Source: Alishewanella jeotgali KCTC 22429 (GTDB lineage Bacteria; Pseudomonadota; Gammaproteobacteria; Enterobacterales; Alteromonadaceae). From it: 64,000 nt of DNA. The position numbers were made by a program, and so were the translations under genes. Every line of letters begins with the position of its first letter. Position 1 is the first letter of the stretch. The notes under the pieces were generated by a model. The model made no database searches. It was not told where the DNA came from and saw only the letters and a list, made by a program, of their open reading frames with translations. The stretch spans positions 1 through 64,000 of the forward strand of contig NZ_AHTH01000004.1 in the NCBI RefSeq assembly GCF_000245735.1, in the 5' to 3' direction. This document shows, piece by piece, positions 62,770 through 64,000 of this stretch.

Positions 62770-64000
62770 CGGCGACCTCCACAGCAGACTGTGGCTCTTG
62801 TTGCATAAAGTATTGCTCTAAACTTAGGATCAACGACTCCGGTACCCGATCGATAAAGGCGCCCCGGCTGCTGGCTTGCTGGCCACGCAAAAACAGATAT
62901 ACCACGCCGCCGATATGCTGCTGATAGCTGTAAGCGCCTTTTAAGCGGGCTTTTAAAAGCTTATGCAGGGCCAGGCTATAAAGCACATATTGCAGCTCAT
63001 AGCGGCTTTGTAAGATTTTCTGTTGCATCGCTGCCGGGTGATAAGCCGCATCATCCGGCCCCAGATAGTTTGATTTGTAATCCAGCACGTAGTACTTACC
63101 CTGATGTTCAAACAGCAAGTCGATAAAGCCTTTTAACATGCCATTTAAGTAGTTGCGGCTAAGCTCAGGTCTGGCGGCACCGCCCAGCACAGCGGCACTA
63201 ACCCACTTATCCAGTTGCCGGGTACTGACCCCCTGCACGGCGAACCAGAACTCAGGCTCAGCCCGATAGCTACGCAAGGCATTAAGTGCTACCTGCCCCC
63301 CCCCCGGTAACGGAAAACTCAGCTGCAGATAGCCATGTAACCAACGACTTAATAACTCTGCGCGCTGCGCCCAGCTGCCGTGGCGGCAGCGCCGGGCAAC
63401 CAGGCTTTGACACAGCTCAGGATCTGCAGCCACGGCGGCGAAGCCGTGCTCGGCTGCATCCTGCAACAAGTTATGCAGCAAGGTTCCTGGCCCGGCGCCG
63501 CGTGGAAAGTCATGCAAACTGACTAAGTCTGGCGTTGCTGGCAAGTACTGCGCTACAGCGGCAAACTGCGCTGTACTGTCTGCTGCCAGGGTTGCCGGGG
63601 AGGCATTCGGCATGACTTCTGCAAGCAGCGCACTGGCCTGTTCTTCCAACAGGTTATGTTCCAGCGCGGTATCGCCCTGACTGGCAGCACCATAGGTTAA
63701 CGCCGAATAACTTGCGATCCACCAGGGCACAAATGGCTGCGCGGTATTGCGTTGCCGCGCGGCAAACTGTGAGGCTGAGCCACTAAGCACCGGCGGCAAA
63801 TGCTGCGGTGTGCTAAAAGCAGGCAAGGCAACCACCTGAATGTCTTTGCCATTAGCAGGCCACAGCGCCTCGGCTTGCTGTAGCAGCTGCAGCGGCTCTG
63901 TCGCCTGATCACAGCCCAGCAGATAGGCCAGCGCTGAGCGCTGCCAATCACCTACCGGACTTAAACTAAGCCAGGTCGCATATTTGGCCCGGGTCACCGC
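62759..64000 (-). CDS. recB: Exodeoxyribonuclease V beta subunit RecB (C-terminal part)
   Basis: An open frame from the right window edge to the stop at 62759, at least 413 codons. It begins in helicase motif VI (VTRAKYATW), so the helicase domain lies outside the window. The C-terminal nuclease domain is visible: SYRAEPEFWFAVQGV (acidic ligand), NGMLKGFIDLLFEHQGKYYV and LDYKSNYLG, giving the Asp, Asp-x-Lys catalytic set of RecB. Degrades and processes double-strand ends with RecC and RecD. Confidence 0.93.
   Translation of the reverse strand, partial: AVTRAKYATWLSLSPVGDWQRSALAYLLGCDQATEPLQLLQQAEALWPANGKDIQVVALPAFSTPQHLPPVLSGSASQFAARQRNTAQPFVPWWIASYSALTYGAASQGDTALEHNLLEEQASALLAEVMPNASPATLAADSTAQFAAVAQYLPATPDLVSLHDFPRGAGPGTLLHNLLQDAAEHGFAAVAADPELCQSLVARRCRHGSWAQRAELLSRWLHGYLQLSFPLPGGGQVALNALRSYRAEPEFWFAVQGVSTRQLDKWVSAAVLGGAARPELSRNYLNGMLKGFIDLLFEHQGKYYVLDYKSNYLGPDDAAYHPAAMQQKILQSRYELQYVLYSLALHKLLKARLKGAYSYQQHIGGVVYLFLRGQQASSRGAFIDRVPESLILSLEQYFMQQEPQSAVEVADAD

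Noticed and set aside
1-64000. CRISPR array, prophage or insertion sequence
   Set aside because: No regularly spaced repeats, phage structural genes, transposase or integrase frames were seen in the window.

Overview
The window is a dense, mostly minus-strand stretch of a gammaproteobacterial chromosome. The gene set points to the Alteromonadales/Chromatiaceae area (Rheinheimera, Arsukibacterium or Alishewanella-like): zapC beside pyrD, a 180-kDa-class NAD-glutamate dehydrogenase, proQ-prc, recB-recD order, and small DUF2835, DUF2960 and YeaC proteins that I associate with Shewanella, Vibrio and their relatives. This taxonomic placement is inference from gene content, not a search result. Both window edges cut genes: a DUF349 protein on the left and recB on the right.

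Layout. 1-6.8 kb: a minus-strand run of housekeeping and poorly known genes (acyltransferase, EamA transporter, DUF2960, cytosolic M14 carboxypeptidase, zinc-ribbon protein, YeaC, DUF349). 6.97-7.04 kb: tRNA-Pro(GGG). 7.4-12.5 kb: a variable locus with an exported Mn-type superoxide dismutase, a 2.2-kb insert bounded by a 107/108-bp direct repeat that duplicates the 5' end of yaeQ, intact yaeQ, and a GST. Two different MNT-HEPN (MntA-HepT-like) toxin-antitoxin pairs sit on the two sides of yaeQ. 12.75-22.2 kb: dcd, mrp, metG, an MFS transporter, an unrecognised degenerate-HD-like protein, a quinone oxidoreductase, rlmI and a PilZ protein. 22.2-27.8 kb: hrpA, a CBS protein and an exported isoaspartyl peptidase. 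28-31.6 kb: ggt, a periplasmic binding protein and a PHB-depolymerase-like esterase. 31.7-41 kb: a methyltransferase, cardiolipin synthase, zapC, pyrD and NAD-GDH.

41.2-48.2 kb holds an apparent operon DUF1302 - DUF1329 - YCF48/BNR protein - MMPL/RND transporter. Its parts are an outer-membrane-like barrel, a periplasmic protein that may have a LolA/LolB-like fold, a propeller, and an inner-membrane RND protein. Together they look like an envelope-spanning lipid or hydrophobic-molecule transport system whose substrate is unknown to me. This and the yaeQ locus are the two most interesting regions.

48.5-64 kb: DUF2835-pepN, an Na+-coupled transporter pair (NSS transporter and NhaC), the msrC - unknown acidic protein - proQ - prc operon, and a lipoprotein and Hanks-type kinase directly downstream of recB-recD. 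Several strong intrinsic terminators delimit these operons. Two terminator-like hairpins on the plus strand have no plus-strand gene upstream and may end small RNAs.
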